Shown here in pieces: positions 62,626 through 64,000 of a DNA stretch of 64,000 nucleotides. Location: contig NZ_JASAOI010000017.1 of the NCBI RefSeq assembly GCF_029953285.1, forward strand, positions 1-64,000, in the 5' to 3' direction. The stretch is from Yinghuangia seranimata. Its GTDB lineage: Bacteria; Actinomycetota; Actinomycetes; Streptomycetales; Streptomycetaceae. Under the pieces are notes generated by a model, which saw nothing but the letters and a program-made list of their open reading frames with translations, did not search any database and was not told the DNA's origin. Both the position numbers and the translations under genes were made by a program. Each line of letters begins with the position of its first letter. Positions within the stretch are counted from its first letter, which is position 1.

Positions 62626-62769
62626 GGTTCCTCCCCATCGGACCGTGGAGTCGTCGCTCCCCCAGACGACAACGTAAGGAGACACCTGCCCACTCGGGTG
62701 CCGCGCAACCGGATCCGGACGTCCCCGTGACGGAACCGGCACACGCGGCGCGCACTCCGGCGCGGATGA

Positions 62770-64000
62770 TCAACGTGTAGGCGTGAAGCTGGACTTCGCC
62801 TGGTCGAAAGCGCCCCGCACGGTTGGCGACTGGGCCTCCGGACCGGACACCCAGAAGTCGTACGTGTGACCGTTCGCCGTGTAGCGCAGGTTGACGGTGC
62901 GCCGCTGCACCCCGGAGTCCGACCAGGTGAACTCCCAGACGACGGCCGGGTTTCCCTTGTACGTCGTCCGGGTCAGCTGGATCGGCGTGTAGCCGGGGTA
63001 ACTGCCCGCTCCGGTGCCGGCCTGCGCGGCCAGATCCTTGTACGCGTCGCCGGACGCGTCCGCCGGGTCCATCCGCACGCCGAGCCGCAAAGAGTCGTCG
63101 GACGACCGGAAGAACACCCGGTCGCCCTTCGGGTCACGGGTCCACCCGTCCGGCACCAGCACGCTGAAGCCGGCCTGGTCGTTCGCCTGGTGGTAGCCGG
63201 CGGGGTTGGTGGACGACGGCGGCACCGGCGACGCCGACGGACCGGTCCCGGCCGGCGCGGACGGCGACGCCGCGGCCCCGGACGCGGCCGGCGAGGCCGC
63301 GTCGTGCGAGTCCTTCGAGTCGCCGCCGACCACCTTGAGCAGCACGACGACCACCGCGGCCGCGACCACGAGCGCCGTACCGCCCAGCACCAGGGGCAGC
63401 CGACGACGGCGCCCGCCGCCACCCGACCCGGCCCCGTCCGACCCCGCGGTCGGCGTGACCGCGGGGCCGCCCTGACCGGCTGCCACCGCCGGCCCCCACG
63501 TGGCGGCGTCGCCCAGGTCCGCCCCCGACGAGCCACCCTGGCCGGACGTCTGGGACACCGGGGCGGTGTACCCCACCGCCGCCGAAGCCGAGGTCCGCTC
63601 CGGCCGCGTCACGCGCGGCGCCGGAACGCCGTCGACGGTGACCGCCGCCGCGGCCGGGTCCACGCCGCCCCGCACACGGCCGCCGTCGGTCGCGCCCGCA
63701 GGCACGCCGTCCAAGACCACCGCGCCCGGCGTCCCGGCCTCCACCGCCGTCAGCAGCTTGATCGCCGCCTCCGCCGTCATCCGCTGGTCGGGGTCGGCGG
63801 TCAGCAGTCCGGCCAGCACGGGCTCGAGCGCGCCCGCGTGCCGCGGCGGGTCGTACTGGCCGTCCATCACGGCCTGCAGGGTCGCGAACTCGCCGTTGCG
63901 GCGAAACGGGGAGCGGCCTTCGACCATCTCGTAGAGCGTCGCCCCGGCCGACCACAGGTCGGACGCCGGCCCCGGCCGCACCCCCAGGGCGCGCTCCGGG
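62770..64000 (-). CDS. Membrane Ser/Thr protein kinase 3 (5' end beyond the window)
   Basis: The visible ~410 residues begin inside the kinase C-lobe (PERALGVRPGPASDLWSAGATLYEMVEG) and run off the right edge. A disordered linker, a transmembrane helix (LPLVLGGTALVVAAAVVVVLL) and an external domain follow (GYHQANDQAGFSVLVPDGWTRD...GNPAVVWEFTWSDSG...YTANGHTYDFWVSGPE). That domain is clearly related to the one in kinase 1, so these two kinases are paralogues that probably sense similar signals. The catalytic residues lie outside the window. Confidence 0.92.
   Translation of the reverse strand, partial: PERALGVRPGPASDLWSAGATLYEMVEGRSPFRRNGEFATLQAVMDGQYDPPRHAGALEPVLAGLLTADPDQRMTAEAAIKLLTAVEAGTPGAVVLDGVPAGATDGGRVRGGVDPAAAAVTVDGVPAPRVTRPERTSASAAVGYTAPVSQTSGQGGSSGADLGDAATWGPAVAAGQGGPAVTPTAGSDGAGSGGGGRRRRLPLVLGGTALVVAAAVVVVLLKVVGGDSKDSHDAASPAASGAAASPSAPAGTGPSASPVPPSSTNPAGYHQANDQAGFSVLVPDGWTRDPKGDRVFFRSSDDSLRLGVRMDPADASGDAYKDLAAQAGTGAGSYPGYTPIQLTRTTYKGNPAVVWEFTWSDSGVQRRTVNLRYTANGHTYDFWVSGPEAQSPTVRGAFDQAKSSFTPTR

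Overview
The window is about 64 kb of very GC-rich DNA (over 70 percent by eye) with near-saturated G/C at third codon positions, many GTG starts, Shine-Dalgarno sites of the GGAGG type and frequent 1-4 nt start/stop overlaps. These features, together with a sortase LAXTG anchor, a PspC-type two-component system, a cluster of Ser/Thr kinases, a c-di-AMP riboswitch in front of an NlpC/P60 hydrolase and a TTA-TTA leucine pair, point to a Streptomyces-like actinomycete. The order kinases - succinate-semialdehyde dehydrogenase - chorismate mutase - guaA - PspC/HK/RR - NlpC/P60 - pcrA - M23 - sucC/sucD - PerM-like - purN/purH resembles a conserved chromosomal core of Streptomyces. No rRNA, tRNA or CRISPR array was seen.

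Layout. 0.1-2.7 kb: two exported cell-surface proteins (polysaccharide deacetylase; thioester-domain LAXTG protein). 2.8-5.0 kb: purN-purH. 5.3-10.3 kb: membrane proteins and a membrane-tethered sigma-like protein. 10.4-13.5 kb: an LppU-like membrane protein and sucC-sucD. 13.8-28.4 kb: the most unusual region. MoxR ATPase, DUF5682 and VWA genes form a tight operon whose 3' junction has been triplicated. The commonly linked DUF5691 and SWIM genes follow, separated by a two-component system and a TnpB relic. 28.7-31.7 kb: a lipase-like hydrolase and an M23 peptidase with a tyrosine-rich disordered cytoplasmic half. 31.8-41.3 kb: pcrA, the riboswitch-controlled NlpC/P60 hydrolase, and a divergent PspC envelope-stress module. 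41.5-44.7 kb: icmF. 44.7-53.7 kb: an accessory stretch with XRE, MarR and ROK regulators beside small oxidoreductase/hydrolase genes, a CMD-NTF2 fusion and an MFS transporter. 53.7-58.3 kb: guaA, chorismate mutase with a Phe/Tyr leader peptide and terminator, and succinate-semialdehyde dehydrogenase. 58.3-64 kb: three Ser/Thr kinases, the last cut by the window edge, with a duplicated structured non-coding element between the first two.

The strongest candidates for undescribed biology are: (i) the SWIM / DUF5691 / MoxR / DUF5682 / VWA set as one ATPase-plus-metal-binding-adaptor system; (ii) the triplicated DUF5682-VWA gene junction; (iii) the putative transcription attenuator of chorismate mutase; (iv) the 244-bp-period structured repeat between kinase genes; (v) the consecutive TTA codons in a response-regulator N-terminal extension. 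All functional statements come from motif recognition by eye; no database search was run.
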